A program made the translations under genes and the position numbers. Positions 36,219 to 44,437 of a stretch of 44,462 nt of DNA are shown in pieces; the stretch's first letter is position 1, and the number at the start of each line of letters is the position of its first letter. The notes under the pieces were generated by a model. It searched no databases, had not been told where the DNA came from, and worked only from the letters and a program-made list of their open reading frames with translations. Source of the DNA: Micavibrio sp. (GTDB taxonomy: Bacteria; Pseudomonadota; Alphaproteobacteria; UBA9219); NCBI GenBank assembly GCA_020718105.1, contig DYDA01000018.1, forward strand, positions 1 through 44,462. The letters run 5' to 3'.

Positions 36219-36871
36219 CGTTCTTCACTGCTTTCCGTCTTGTCATCATCGGTTAAATCATTATCTTTCGCTCTGACCCCTTGCCAGCGCGCACATTCCT
36301 TTTGAAGCTTTTCCGTTAAAGCATGAGGCTTTAACCCCACAGAGGCCAGATGCTCATGCCCCAACGCAGCGCCCAACTCAGTCCGCGAAAAGCCAGCATG
36401 GGTCACGCAAGCGCGCGCAAGTTTTTTACGGCAATCGCGCCCAGCATCGGCGGCTAAAAGAATGGAGGCAAGCGCGTCATGCGAAAGCGCGTGTTCAATT
36501 TGCGGCTGCCCCGTGACAATTGCGCCTGCGCTTTTGGCAAGACCCAAAAAAGACAGACAGCGCCGCGCCAGCAGTCTTTCGACTTGATCCAAAAGATCGG
36601 TGGGAACCGTGACTTTGGCTTTAGCGGCGCGTGAGAACAGTTTTTTATCAATGGCGCGGGATAGAGCCTCACGCGTCGCGCTCACCCACAGACCACGCCC
36701 AGGCAAGCGCAAGGTCAGATCAGGAACAACAACCCCCAAAGGATCAACAACAAAACGGATCAGATCACTTTTAGTTTTAGCTTCGCCCGTAACAAAGCAA
36801 CGGCGCTCCGCTGATGGCAAAAGAGCCACCTGCGTGTCCGGTGCATCGCGTAAGGGGGTTACAGCCATCAT
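36215..36871 (-). CDS. YlxR-family RNA-binding protein with L7Ae-like domain
   Basis: 218 residues. The N-terminal YlxR (DUF448) domain reads [20 protein letters not shown], then [15 protein letters not shown]. The C-terminal L7Ae-like domain at about 100-190 reads [20 protein letters not shown] and [14 protein letters not shown]. This fusion is common in alphaproteobacteria between nusA and infB. It is presumed to bind RNA during ribosome assembly or transcription. It has two in-frame ATGs at the start, so one residue is uncertain. Confidence 0.92.
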   Translation of the reverse strand: MMAVTPLRDAPDTQVALLPSAERRCFVTGEAKTKSDLIRFVVDPLGVVVPDLTLRLPGRGLWVSATREALSRAIDKKLFSRAAKAKVTVPTDLLDQVERLLARRCLSFLGLAKSAGAIVTGQPQIEHALSHDALASILLAADAGRDCRKKLARACVTHAGFSRTELGAALGHEHLASVGLKPHALTEKLQKECARWQGVRAKDNDLTDDDKTESSEER

Positions 36872-36891
36872 AGTGTCCGTCGGTCCTCATG

Positions 36892-38391
36892 TTATTCGGT
36901 AGGAGCAGAAGCATCGTCCGCAAACCAATGCGCACGAGCCGCCATAATCATATCATTCGCACGAGCGATCGTAAGATCATCTTCGCCAACGATTTCGCGC
37001 AACTCATCGCCCGCCAAATCGGCAACGTCATCAAGAGTCTTGATGTCTTTTTCGCCCAGCTTCACGGCCATTTCAACCGTCATGTTGGAAAGCGCCATCA
37101 CGTCATCGGTCACACCCAACTCACAGCGCTTGGCTTCAAGCTTCGCGGCTTTTTCGGCCAACCATGAACGAGCGCGTTGTTGCAATTCGTTCCCGACCTC
37201 AAGATCAAACCCTTCAATCTCAGCCAATTCATCGGCGGGCGTGCCCGCAATCTGCTCAACGCGGGTGAAGCCTTCACTGCACAACAAATGCGCGATCACA
37301 TCATCAACCGACAGCGCTTCGATAAACAGCTCAGTGCGGCTACGCAATTCTTCCTGACGACGCTCCGACTCTTCCTTCTCGGTCAAAATGTCAATATCCC
37401 AGCCCGTCAGCATAGAGGCAAGACGCACGTTCTGCCCGCGACGTCCAATGGCCAGCGAGAGCTGCTCATCCGGCACGACAACATCCATGCGATGGTTATC
37501 TTCGTCCAAAACGACCTTGGCGACCTCAGCAGGAGCCAACGCGTTCACAACAAAGGTGGCCGGATCATGCGACCAAGGAATAATATCAATCTTTTCGCCT
37601 TGCAACTCACCCACAACGGCTTGGACGCGGCTGCCGCGCATGCCGACGCACGCGCCGACAGGATCAATCGAACTATCATTCGAAATCACGGCAATCTTCG
37701 CACGGCTTCCCGGATCACGGGCGACTGATTTAATCTCAATCACACCGTCATAAATCTCTGGCACTTCCTGCGAAAACAACTTGGCCATAAAGACGGGATG
37801 CGTGCGCGAGACAAAAATCTGCGCCCCGCGCTGCTCTTCGCGCACATCGAAAATATAGGCGCGAACGCGGTCGCCGTTTTTGAAATGCTCACGCGGCAAG
37901 CTTTCATCGCGCGACAAAAGAGCCTCAGCGCGGCCAAGATCAATGGTGATATTGCCGTATTCGACGCGCTTGACCGTTCCGCTGATAATCTCGCCCACAC
38001 GGTCCTTGTATTCGATAAATTGGCGACGACGTTCGGCCTCGCGCACCTTCTGCACGATGACTTGCTTGGCCGTCTGCGCCGCGATACGACCCAAATCAAT
38101 AGGGGGAAGATCGTCAATAATGTATTCGCCCAGCGCGGCATCGGCTTTTGTCTTGCGCGCAGCTTTAAGCGTTAATTGGGTATGTTCTTCTTCAACCGTT
38201 TCAACAACCAGCAAGTAGCGCTGCAACCTGACTTCGCCCGTCTTGCGATCAATCGTAGCGCGGATATCATGTTCATAGCCATATTTGGCGCGACCGGCTT
38301 TTTGAATAGCCTGCTCCATCGCCTCTAAGACCTCATCGCGCTCAATGTTCTTTTCACGCGCGACCGCATCGGCAACATGCAACAATTCCAT
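36892..38391 (-). CDS. nusA: Transcription elongation/termination factor NusA
   Basis: 499 residues. N-terminal RNA-polymerase-binding domain ([20 protein letters not shown]), S1 domain ([20 protein letters not shown]), KH1-KH2 ([20 protein letters not shown], then [20 protein letters not shown]), and two C-terminal acidic helix-hairpin repeats (about 350-490). It modulates pausing, termination and antitermination. rimP normally precedes nusA; here there is only a 233-base gap with a terminator-like hairpin, so rimP must be elsewhere or absent. Confidence 0.96.
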   Translation of the reverse strand: MELLHVADAVAREKNIERDEVLEAMEQAIQKAGRAKYGYEHDIRATIDRKTGEVRLQRYLLVVETVEEEHTQLTLKAARKTKADAALGEYIIDDLPPIDLGRIAAQTAKQVIVQKVREAERRRQFIEYKDRVGEIISGTVKRVEYGNITIDLGRAEALLSRDESLPREHFKNGDRVRAYIFDVREEQRGAQIFVSRTHPVFMAKLFSQEVPEIYDGVIEIKSVARDPGSRAKIAVISNDSSIDPVGACVGMRGSRVQAVVGELQGEKIDIIPWSHDPATFVVNALAPAEVAKVVLDEDNHRMDVVVPDEQLSLAIGRRGQNVRLASMLTGWDIDILTEKEESERRQEELRSRTELFIEALSVDDVIAHLLCSEGFTRVEQIAGTPADELAEIEGFDLEVGNELQQRARSWLAEKAAKLEAKRCELGVTDDVMALSNMTVEMAVKLGEKDIKTLDDVADLAGDELREIVGEDDLTIARANDMIMAARAHWFADDASAPTE

Positions 38392-38457
38392 TTTCGAACC
38401 TCGTCCTAAACCTTGCTGTGAACCTAATCTGTTTTGGAATCACCCGAATCAGACAAT

Positions 38458-38483
38458 AAAAAAGGCGGGCTTTTTGGCCCACC
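38458..38483 (-). terminator. Rho-independent terminator between comF and nusA
   Basis: In minus-strand RNA, GGUGGGC and GCCCGCC form a seven-pair stem (one U-G wobble) with a CAAAAA loop, then UUUUUU. On the plus strand the same stem would have a C-A mismatch, so it is oriented for minus-strand transcripts. It either ends the comF transcript or acts as an attenuator in the nusA leader. Confidence 0.8.
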
Positions 38484-38624
38484 GCTCATACTACTCATCG
38501 GATTTGTCAGGCATCATAGTCCCTTGACCGCAAAAATCAAGGCTAATCGCTCGATCCGCATCGCGATCGCCTTAACCATACATTTTCTTTGTCATGTTGC
38601 GGCCTCAGCCCCTTGGAATCAAAG

Positions 38625-39389
38625 TTACATTTCGCTTTTCACACGCGCCAGCGTCAGCACATCAACCCGCGCTGCGCCTGCCGCCAGCAAGATTCGAGCG
38701 CATTCATTAACCGTCGCGCCCGAAGTCAACACGTCATCCACCAAAACAAGCTTAAGACCACGCACATCCACGCCGCGCCGCAGGGCAAACGCGCCCCGCA
38801 CATTGAGAAGACGCTGTTTTCTGGAAAAATGACCTTGAGGCGGTGTGGGGCGCGTACGCACCAAGGCATCGACAAGAACTTTTTTCCGAACAAGCCGCCC
38901 AAGCGCGATGGCCAAAAGGGCAGATTGATTATAGCGCCGTTTCAAAAGCCGCCAGCGATGCAAAGGGATGGGCATAATGCCATCAACTCCATCGGCGGCA
39001 TCCGGCCAAAAAGATTCTCCCGTTCGCGCAAGCCACTGCGCAAACAACGGCAAGCCATGAAGTTGGTCGCCGTGTTTAAAGCGCAGCACAAGCGGCTTGC
39101 TGGCTTCATCATACAAAAAGACGCTTCGCGCTGACGCATAAGAGGGAGGCGTTTCAAGACATACGCTACAAAGAGCGCCCTCCCCCATCGGCGAGTCAAA
39201 GGGCGCACCGCAACAAGGACAAAAAGGCTCGTTGATAAAATGGATAGCCTTCCAACACGTAGCGCAAAGAGTTTGATTTTCCGTGATAGGCGCGTCACAC
39301 CCCAAACATAAGGGCGGCATCAAAATATCCCAAAAAGGCCGCATCGCGCTACGCGAGACAGAAACAAATTGTTTAAAGAAAGAGGTCAT
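38625..39389 (-). CDS. comF: ComF-family phosphoribosyltransferase-like protein
   Basis: 254 residues. N-terminal zinc-finger segment with CLGCDAP, CATCWKA, CPCCGAP and CSVCLE, then a PRTase fold with MPIPLHRWRLLKRRYNQSALLA and the PRPP-like loop LVLVDDVLTSGATVNECARI. ComF supports DNA uptake during transformation, probably in late internalisation steps; in many bacteria its exact role is unsettled. No other competence genes are nearby. It lies downstream of the hscB-like gene on the same strand with a 15-base gap. Confidence 0.93.
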   Translation of the reverse strand: MTSFFKQFVSVSRSAMRPFWDILMPPLCLGCDAPITENQTLCATCWKAIHFINEPFCPCCGAPFDSPMGEGALCSVCLETPPSYASARSVFLYDEASKPLVLRFKHGDQLHGLPLFAQWLARTGESFWPDAADGVDGIMPIPLHRWRLLKRRYNQSALLAIALGRLVRKKVLVDALVRTRPTPPQGHFSRKQRLLNVRGAFALRRGVDVRGLKLVLVDDVLTSGATVNECARILLAAGAARVDVLTLARVKSEM

Positions 39390-39404
39390 ACGCCCCCAAG
39401 CCCA

Positions 39405-40073
39405 TTACTTCACGCTTGCCAGATCGTCAGCATGAGCCCCTGTATAAGGCGCAAGAACCGTGCGCCTATCGCGCACATCTTTTAAAATAGACTCAAGCCC
39501 ATCGACTTCAAACAAAACGGCATTGGCAAGAGTCCAATTCTGGCTCCGTAACGCTTGCATCAAACTGACGACGCCCTGCTCCATCGCATGTCCCGCCTTT
39601 TGCGCGATACGATCACATTGAGCGGCCTTGCCTGCCCCTTCCAAATCACGGCGCAGTTCCGCAACCATCGGGTTTGTCCCATCGGCTTGCTCTGTTTCTT
39701 TTTCATGCAGCGCCAACCAATAACGCCCGCGCCGCAAAGGCTCACACAAGGTCTGATAGGCCTCCTCTATCGCCTCTTGCTGCTTGGCGGCATGGCCCCG
39801 TTCGCCCAAGCCCCGCAAAACAAAACGCTCTGGCTCAAGAGCGCGTTTATAAGCACTATATTGACGTTCTAGAAGATCGGAATCGACATCGATGCGGCGC
39901 TCAAGGCCAAGGCGCGCAAAATGATCCAAGGGACGAACAGGCTGGATCGTCCCACAATACTGGCAAAAAAGAGCCCGAAGCGACGTGCCCTTTTGGCAAA
40001 GCCAGCAACACGCCTCCCCATTGGCACCGTTAGAGGAAACGGTAAACTCATTAAACTCGATCACATTGTCCAT
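39405..40073 (-). CDS. hscB: HscB-like J-domain protein with zinc N-terminus, HPD motif degenerate
   Basis: 222 residues. Residues 23-40 are CWLC-x10-CQYC, a four-cysteine zinc pattern as in mitochondrial HSCB. The J-domain follows (DHFARLGLERRIDVDSDLLE ... EAIEEAYQTLCEPLRRGRYW), then an HscB C-terminal domain to about 205. HscB normally hands the scaffold IscU to HscA/Hsp70. The HPD tripeptide needed to stimulate Hsp70 is replaced by EPE at 80-82, so activity may be reduced or lost. It lies between the Rrf2 gene and comF on the minus strand. Confidence 0.8.
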   Translation of the reverse strand: MDNVIEFNEFTVSSNGANGEACCWLCQKGTSLRALFCQYCGTIQPVRPLDHFARLGLERRIDVDSDLLERQYSAYKRALEPERFVLRGLGERGHAAKQQEAIEEAYQTLCEPLRRGRYWLALHEKETEQADGTNPMVAELRRDLEGAGKAAQCDRIAQKAGHAMEQGVVSLMQALRSQNWTLANAVLFEVDGLESILKDVRDRRTVLAPYTGAHADDLASVK

Positions 40074-40151
40074 AGATATTCCTCAAAAACAGCAAAGACG
40101 AAATTGAGTATACCCCAAATCGCGTCTTTCTGTATGAGGAATTTAGAGGCT

Positions 40152-40562
40152 CTAACTTTTCTCTATTTTTTTATGCACAACATCGGCCAAAGTCACAGAC
40201 TTAAGATACTTTTGAACCTCTTCCCCCACCTTGCGCCACAAAGCATCCGTCAGCTTACGCGCCGTCTGCCCTTCTGCATAGGGCAGTGCCCTTTCGGTTT
40301 GTGAAGGATCATCGACCGCCACCACAATCTGATGAATGGAAATCGAGTCAGGCTCCCCCGCCAAAATGTACCCCCCACCAGGGCCGCGCATGCTTTTCAC
40401 AAGGCTCTTCTTTTTCAGTTTTGAGACCAACTGCTCAAGGTAAGACAGTGAAATCATTTGCCTTTTAGCCACATCGGCCAACGGAACCGGCCTTTCGTCG
40501 CTGTGACGGGCTATATCAACCATCGCCATAACGGCATGTCGCCCCTTTGTGCTAATTCTCAT
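40152..40562 (-). CDS. IscR-like Rrf2 regulator lacking all Fe-S ligands
   Basis: 136 residues. The winged HTH matches IscR nearly word for word: STKGRHAVMAMVDIA, PVPLADVAKRQMISLSYLEQ, SKLKKKSLVKSMRGPGGGYI. The C-terminal dimer helix (DALWRKVGEEVQKYLKSVTL) also fits. IscR holds a [2Fe-2S] cluster with three Cys and one His. This protein has no cysteine at all, and the His position is Asp106. It would therefore bind DNA in apo-form independent of Fe-S supply. It is divergent from the hydrolase gene and upstream of the hscB-like gene. Confidence 0.88.
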   Translation of the reverse strand: MRISTKGRHAVMAMVDIARHSDERPVPLADVAKRQMISLSYLEQLVSKLKKKSLVKSMRGPGGGYILAGEPDSISIHQIVVAVDDPSQTERALPYAEGQTARKLTDALWRKVGEEVQKYLKSVTLADVVHKKIEKS

Positions 40563-40796
40563 GCTACCCCCTTTTCCTCAGTCGTTGTGACGTTATAGGA
40601 CTATGTTGGTATCACTTTAAGGCCTTTCAACCCCACAAACAAAATATATTGAGATAGCCTTAATAAAACGCATTACTTGCTTGAATTCACACCCAGCCTT
40701 TGTGCTATGTTCTCACCATAGAAAGAATGGGTCAAGCGCTTTCGTTGGCGCATACTTTGGTCTTCTTTTGATTTTAACATCTTACATTGGTGTGTC

Positions 40797-41468
40797 ATGC
40801 CTGAAGTTTTGTTTGCGGGGCCTGCGGGTCGTCTTGAAGGTCGCTATACGCCCGGAAAATCCCCGACAGCTCCCGTTGCGCTTATTCTTCACCCTCATCC
40901 TCAGCACGGTGGGACGATGAACAATAAGGTTGTTTATTCGCTCTTTAACGCCTTTGCTGAACGTGATTTCTCAACCTTGCGCTTTAATTTTCGCGGCGTA
41001 GGACGCAGTCAGGGAACTTATGACCGTGGTGAAGGGGAACTCAGCGATGCGGCTTCGGCTCTTGATTGGGTACAATCCATCAACCCCAACGCGCGGAGCG
41101 TATGGGTCGCTGGCTTTTCGTTTGGCGCATGGATCGGGATGCAGCTTTTAATGCGTCGCCCCGAAATTGAATCCTTTGTCTCGGTCGCGCCGCCCGCCAA
41201 CATGTTGGACTTTACCTTTTTAGCGCCCTGCCCTTCATCAGGCCTCATCCTTCACGGCGAAGCTGACGATATCGTGCCGGAACCCTTTGTGGCAAAACTC
41301 GTTACCAAGCTTTCGCACCAACGCGGCATTCATTTGGATTACCGCGTGATTCCAGAAGCTGGTCACTTTTTCACGCAACAAATTGATGAAATGACCACGC
41401 ACGTCGAAGGCTACCTTGATAACGCGCTGCTTCGCACCGCGCCGTCACAAATCGCGATGGCAAGCTGA
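40797..41468 (+). CDS. Alpha/beta hydrolase, COG2945-like
   Basis: 223 residues, cytoplasmic. Oxyanion region LHPHPQHGGTMNNKVVYSL, nucleophile elbow GFSFGAW, acid in HGEADDIVP and histidine in PEAGHFF complete the triad. The first part (FNFRGVGRSQGTYDRGEGEL) is typical of this family. Substrate unknown. In alphaproteobacteria this family commonly neighbours the Rrf2 regulator and cysteine desulfurase genes; here only the regulator is present. Confidence 0.88.
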   Translation: MPEVLFAGPAGRLEGRYTPGKSPTAPVALILHPHPQHGGTMNNKVVYSLFNAFAERDFSTLRFNFRGVGRSQGTYDRGEGELSDAASALDWVQSINPNARSVWVAGFSFGAWIGMQLLMRRPEIESFVSVAPPANMLDFTFLAPCPSSGLILHGEADDIVPEPFVAKLVTKLSHQRGIHLDYRVIPEAGHFFTQQIDEMTTHVEGYLDNALLRTAPSQIAMAS

Positions 41469-41515
41469 ACTTTCTACAGATTTTTGTTTTATAACTTTTA
41501 AAAAGGAGAGAGATT

Positions 41516-41881
41516 ATGACGACAACGCAACAACAACCAAACGATCTTATTCGGGAAGAAGACGAACGCATCGTTCGCCTTATTAAAAGAGGCATGTTGC
41601 TTGTCGCCTTTGGCGCGGCGGCGACTGTTTTTGTCACGCCTATCAATGGCTTTTCTATCGGGGCTTTCGCCTTAGCCGCGACGAATTATGCGGCTATTTC
41701 GGCCATAGAGGCTTTGGATGCCTCTAATCAAGAAAAGGAACAGCAACCCCATTTTAGAGCGCGCTGGAAAAAAGCTCTCTTGCATCCTTTTCAAAAACCG
41801 ATCACGGTGCAGCGTCCCGCCCGTCATCGGCGCGGGAACGGAAGTCGTGTTGGGAACGCTAAGCGGCAACCCCAACCGTGA
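41516..41881 (+). CDS. Small membrane protein, function unknown
   Basis: 121 residues. A charged N-terminus (DLIREEDERIVRLIKRGM) precedes one or two hydrophobic segments at about 28-65 (LLVAFGAAATVFVTPINGFS, then IGAFALAATNYAAISAIEAL). The last 45 residues are basic and read over the 3' part of anmK on the other strand, a 210-base convergent overlap. AAAAGGAGAG precedes its ATG. The N-terminal 80 residues look real; the tail may be read-through after loss of an original stop. Confidence 0.65.
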   Translation: MTTTQQQPNDLIREEDERIVRLIKRGMLLVAFGAAATVFVTPINGFSIGAFALAATNYAAISAIEALDASNQEKEQQPHFRARWKKALLHPFQKPITVQRPARHRRGNGSRVGNAKRQPQP

Positions 41882-43042
41882 ACGTACAGCCAGATAGGCA
41901 AAGGCTTCAGCTTCGATCGCATCGCCATTCCAGCCTAATTCATCAACGGATTTAATCGGCAGCCGCGTTTTATTCGCAAGCCAGCGCATCATCGTCGCAT
42001 TATGACGGCCACCACCTGCGATAAAAATCTCACGCGGCGCGGCAGGCACAGCCTCAAGCCCCTTTGCAATCGCGGCCACCGTCATCATGGTGAGCGTCGC
42101 CGCGCCATCCTCTACTGTCATCGCAAAAGATACATTGTCATCATCCGTCATTGCGAGCGGAGCGAAGCAATCCAGCTGCGCCGCGTCAGCGGCGCATAAA
42201 ACTCTTATGCCTCGCAGACGCTCGGCTGACTGGATTGCCACGTCGGCGCTTCGCGCCTCCTCGCAATGACGATTTAGGGTTGGCACAAAATCCGCAAAGA
42301 CATCGCGATCCAAAGACTTTGGCGGCTTTTGCGTAAAAAACGGATGCGCCAAAAACGCGGCAACGTGTGCCTCATCTGGCACGCCTTGCGCGGCCATGGC
42401 GCCATCACGGTCACAGCTTTGCCCCGCATGACGCAGCATCCAGTCATCAATCAGCGCGTTGCCTGTCCCCAGATCAAAAGCCAGAATCTCATCATCACCC
42501 TCACCGCCAATCCACGTTATGTTCGACACGCCGCCGATATTGATGATCGCGGTAGGCTTAGGCAGCGCCGCCGCCAAAGCGCGATGATACAGCGGCACAA
42601 GAGGTGCGCCTTGCCCGCCCGCTTTCACATCGGCTGTGCGAAAATCATTCACGACATCAATGCCCGTCAGCTTTGCAAGCAACGCGCCGTCGCCAAGTTG
42701 AATCGTCTCACGCTCCGCCGGATTATGCCAAATCGTCTGGCCATGAAACCCGATGAGATCAAGGGCAGAAGGCTCAAGCCCCTCTTGCTTCAAGAAAGCG
42801 GCAACAGCCTTTGCATGAAGCGTTGTCAGCTCGTCCTCAACCTCGCGCACCAAAGGATCCGTCGTTCCCTCACGCTTGCCAAAACAGGCGCGAAGACGCT
42901 CCCGAAACGCTGCCTCGTACGGCATAAACAGAAAGCCCAGCGGCTTGACATGGCTGCGCCCGTCCGTTTCAATCAGGGCAACGTCCACGCCATCCAGCGA
43001 TGTGCCGCTCATCAGGCCTATGGCACGATAGAATGGGGTCAT
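41672..43042 (-). CDS. anmK: Anhydro-N-acetylmuramic acid kinase with repeat-encoded insertion
   Basis: 456 residues. It phosphorylates and opens 1,6-anhydroMurNAc in peptidoglycan recycling. Family motifs are intact: IGLMSGTSLDGVDVA, LIGFHGQTIWH, DFRTADVKAGGQGAPLVPLY, IINIGGVSNITW, LAFDLGTGNALIDDW and IFIAGGGRHNATMM. Residues 258-299 are translated from a palindromic repeat (42145-42271) and are absent from normal AnmK. The family's usual end MTGG is at 406-409; 47 further residues continue to a stop inside the convergent gene. Minus the insert, 367 residues would remain, the normal length. ATG 43042 starts the conserved region; the open frame beyond overlaps tyrS. Confidence 0.92.
   Translation of the reverse strand: MTPFYRAIGLMSGTSLDGVDVALIETDGRSHVKPLGFLFMPYEAAFRERLRACFGKREGTTDPLVREVEDELTTLHAKAVAAFLKQEGLEPSALDLIGFHGQTIWHNPAERETIQLGDGALLAKLTGIDVVNDFRTADVKAGGQGAPLVPLYHRALAAALPKPTAIINIGGVSNITWIGGEGDDEILAFDLGTGNALIDDWMLRHAGQSCDRDGAMAAQGVPDEAHVAAFLAHPFFTQKPPKSLDRDVFADFVPTLNRHCEEARSADVAIQSAERLRGIRVLCAADAAQLDCFAPLAMTDDDNVSFAMTVEDGAATLTMMTVAAIAKGLEAVPAAPREIFIAGGGRHNATMMRWLANKTRLPIKSVDELGWNGDAIEAEAFAYLAVRSRLGLPLSVPNTTSVPAPMTGGTLHRDRFLKRMQESFFPARSKMGLLFLFLIRGIQSLYGRNSRIIRRG
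42145..42271. repeat. Composite palindromic repeat, copy E, inside anmK
   Basis: Ends CCGTCATTGCGAG and TCGCAATGACG, with the same GCGGCGCATAAAACTCTTAT-type core as copies C and D in inverted orientation. In the anmK frame it reads RHCEEARSADVAIQSAERLR onward to LDCFAPLAMT with no stop. Comparable in kind to Rickettsia palindromic elements within genes. Confidence 0.9.
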
Positions 43043-43141
43043 TTTATCCGTTTTTCGTTCATTTACGCCCTTTTCATCGGGGCAAAGTCGCATTAATCTG
43101 CCTTTTCTCCACTTAAACCACAAGATGCAAAAGAGAACCCC

Positions 43142-44383
43142 ATGACAGCCGTTAAATCCGATTTTTTGAACCTGATGATTGAGCGTGGCCACGTCCACCA
43201 ATGCTCTGACCTTGAGGCGCTGGACGCCGCCGCGTGCAAGGGCGTGATCACGGGTTATATCGGGTATGACGCGACGGCGACCTCGCTGCACGTTGGCAAC
43301 ATGGCATCCATCATGATGTTGCGCCGCCTGCAGCAGACAGGGCATAAACCCATCGTTCTTGTTGGCGGCGGCACAACGAAAGTAGGCGACCCCTCGTTTA
43401 AAACGGAAAGCCGCCCGATGCTGACGGACGAGCAGATCGCGCAAAACATCGCAGGCATCAAAAAAGCCTATAACAAGTTTCTGACCTTTGGCGACGGCGC
43501 GATAGACGCCACGCTTGTGAACAATGACGAGTGGCTGGGCAAGCTGGAATACCTTCCCTTCCTGCGCGAAGTCGGTCGCCATTTCACCATCAACCGCATG
43601 CTCAGTTTTGACTCCGTCAAGCTGCGCCTTGAGCGTGAGCAACCGCTCACGTTCCTTGAGTTCAATTACATGATCATGCAGGGCTATGACTTTGTTGAGC
43701 TGCACAGGCGCTATGGCTGCACGCTTCAGATGGGTGGATCGGATCAATGGGGCAACATCATCAACGGCGTTGAGCTTGGGCGGCGCATGGCTAACTATGA
43801 CCTTTACGCCCTTACCACGCCACTCATCATGACTTCATCAGGCGAGAAGATGGGTAAGACCGTCTCCGGCGCGCTGTGGCTGAATGAAGATCGCCTCAGC
43901 CCCTATGATTACTGGCAATACTGGCGCAACACCGAAGACGCCGACGTCACGCGCTTCATGAAAATCTTCACCGACATGCCTTTGGATGAAATTGAGCGCC
44001 TTGGCAAACTGAAGGACGCCGAAATCAACGAAGCCAAAAAGATTCTGGCGTTTGAGACGACCAAGCTTTGCCATGGCGAGGCGGCGGCGCTGGAAGCCGC
44101 AGCGACTGCCAAAGCCACATTCGAGGGCGGCGGCATCGGCGCGAACCTGCCTATCTATGCCATGGCGGGCGCGAGCGTCGCTATCGTGGATGCGCTGGTA
44201 GGGCTTGGTTTTGCCGCATCCAAGGGCGAAGCGCGGCGTTTGGTTGAAGGCGGCGGCGTGCGACTGAATGATGCGGTTGTCAGCGATGTCACGGCAAGCC
44301 TTTCAACCGCCGACCTAACCCAAGACGCAACCGCCCGCCTTAGCGCAGGCAAAAAGCGGCATGGCGTTGTGAAAAAAGGGTGA
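43142..44383 (+). CDS. tyrS: Tyrosyl-tRNA synthetase
   Basis: 413 residues. Class I synthetase: HIGH-like [16 protein letters not shown] before it, tyrosine/tRNA recognition [15 protein letters not shown]-like KMGKT, and a C-terminal S4 RNA-binding domain (about 345-410: [20 protein letters not shown]). It starts [16 protein letters not shown]. Divergent from anmK with 99 bases between starts, the usual alphaproteobacterial arrangement. Complete. Confidence 0.96.
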   Translation: MTAVKSDFLNLMIERGHVHQCSDLEALDAAACKGVITGYIGYDATATSLHVGNMASIMMLRRLQQTGHKPIVLVGGGTTKVGDPSFKTESRPMLTDEQIAQNIAGIKKAYNKFLTFGDGAIDATLVNNDEWLGKLEYLPFLREVGRHFTINRMLSFDSVKLRLEREQPLTFLEFNYMIMQGYDFVELHRRYGCTLQMGGSDQWGNIINGVELGRRMANYDLYALTTPLIMTSSGEKMGKTVSGALWLNEDRLSPYDYWQYWRNTEDADVTRFMKIFTDMPLDEIERLGKLKDAEINEAKKILAFETTKLCHGEAAALEAAATAKATFEGGGIGANLPIYAMAGASVAIVDALVGLGFAASKGEARRLVEGGGVRLNDAVVSDVTASLSTADLTQDATARLSAGKKRHGVVKKG

Positions 44384-44409
44384 GGTTTTATTAATCAGTC
44401 CATAAGTAA

Positions 44410-44437
44410 TATACCCAAAACACTTCAAGAGTTGGCA
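44410..44437 (+). repeat. Short dispersed motif, copy 3
   Basis: 28 bases TATACCCAAAAC...GTTGGCA matching 24 of 28 positions at 2379-2406. Its last half is the inverse of 16-30. It lies 26 bases after the tyrS stop. A shortened relative may lie at 33014-33029 after the HExxH gene. Confidence 0.45.

Noticed and set aside
43043-43747. Upstream extension of the anmK frame
   Set aside because: It lies antisense to tyrS; AnmK similarity begins at MTPFYRAIGLMSG (43042).
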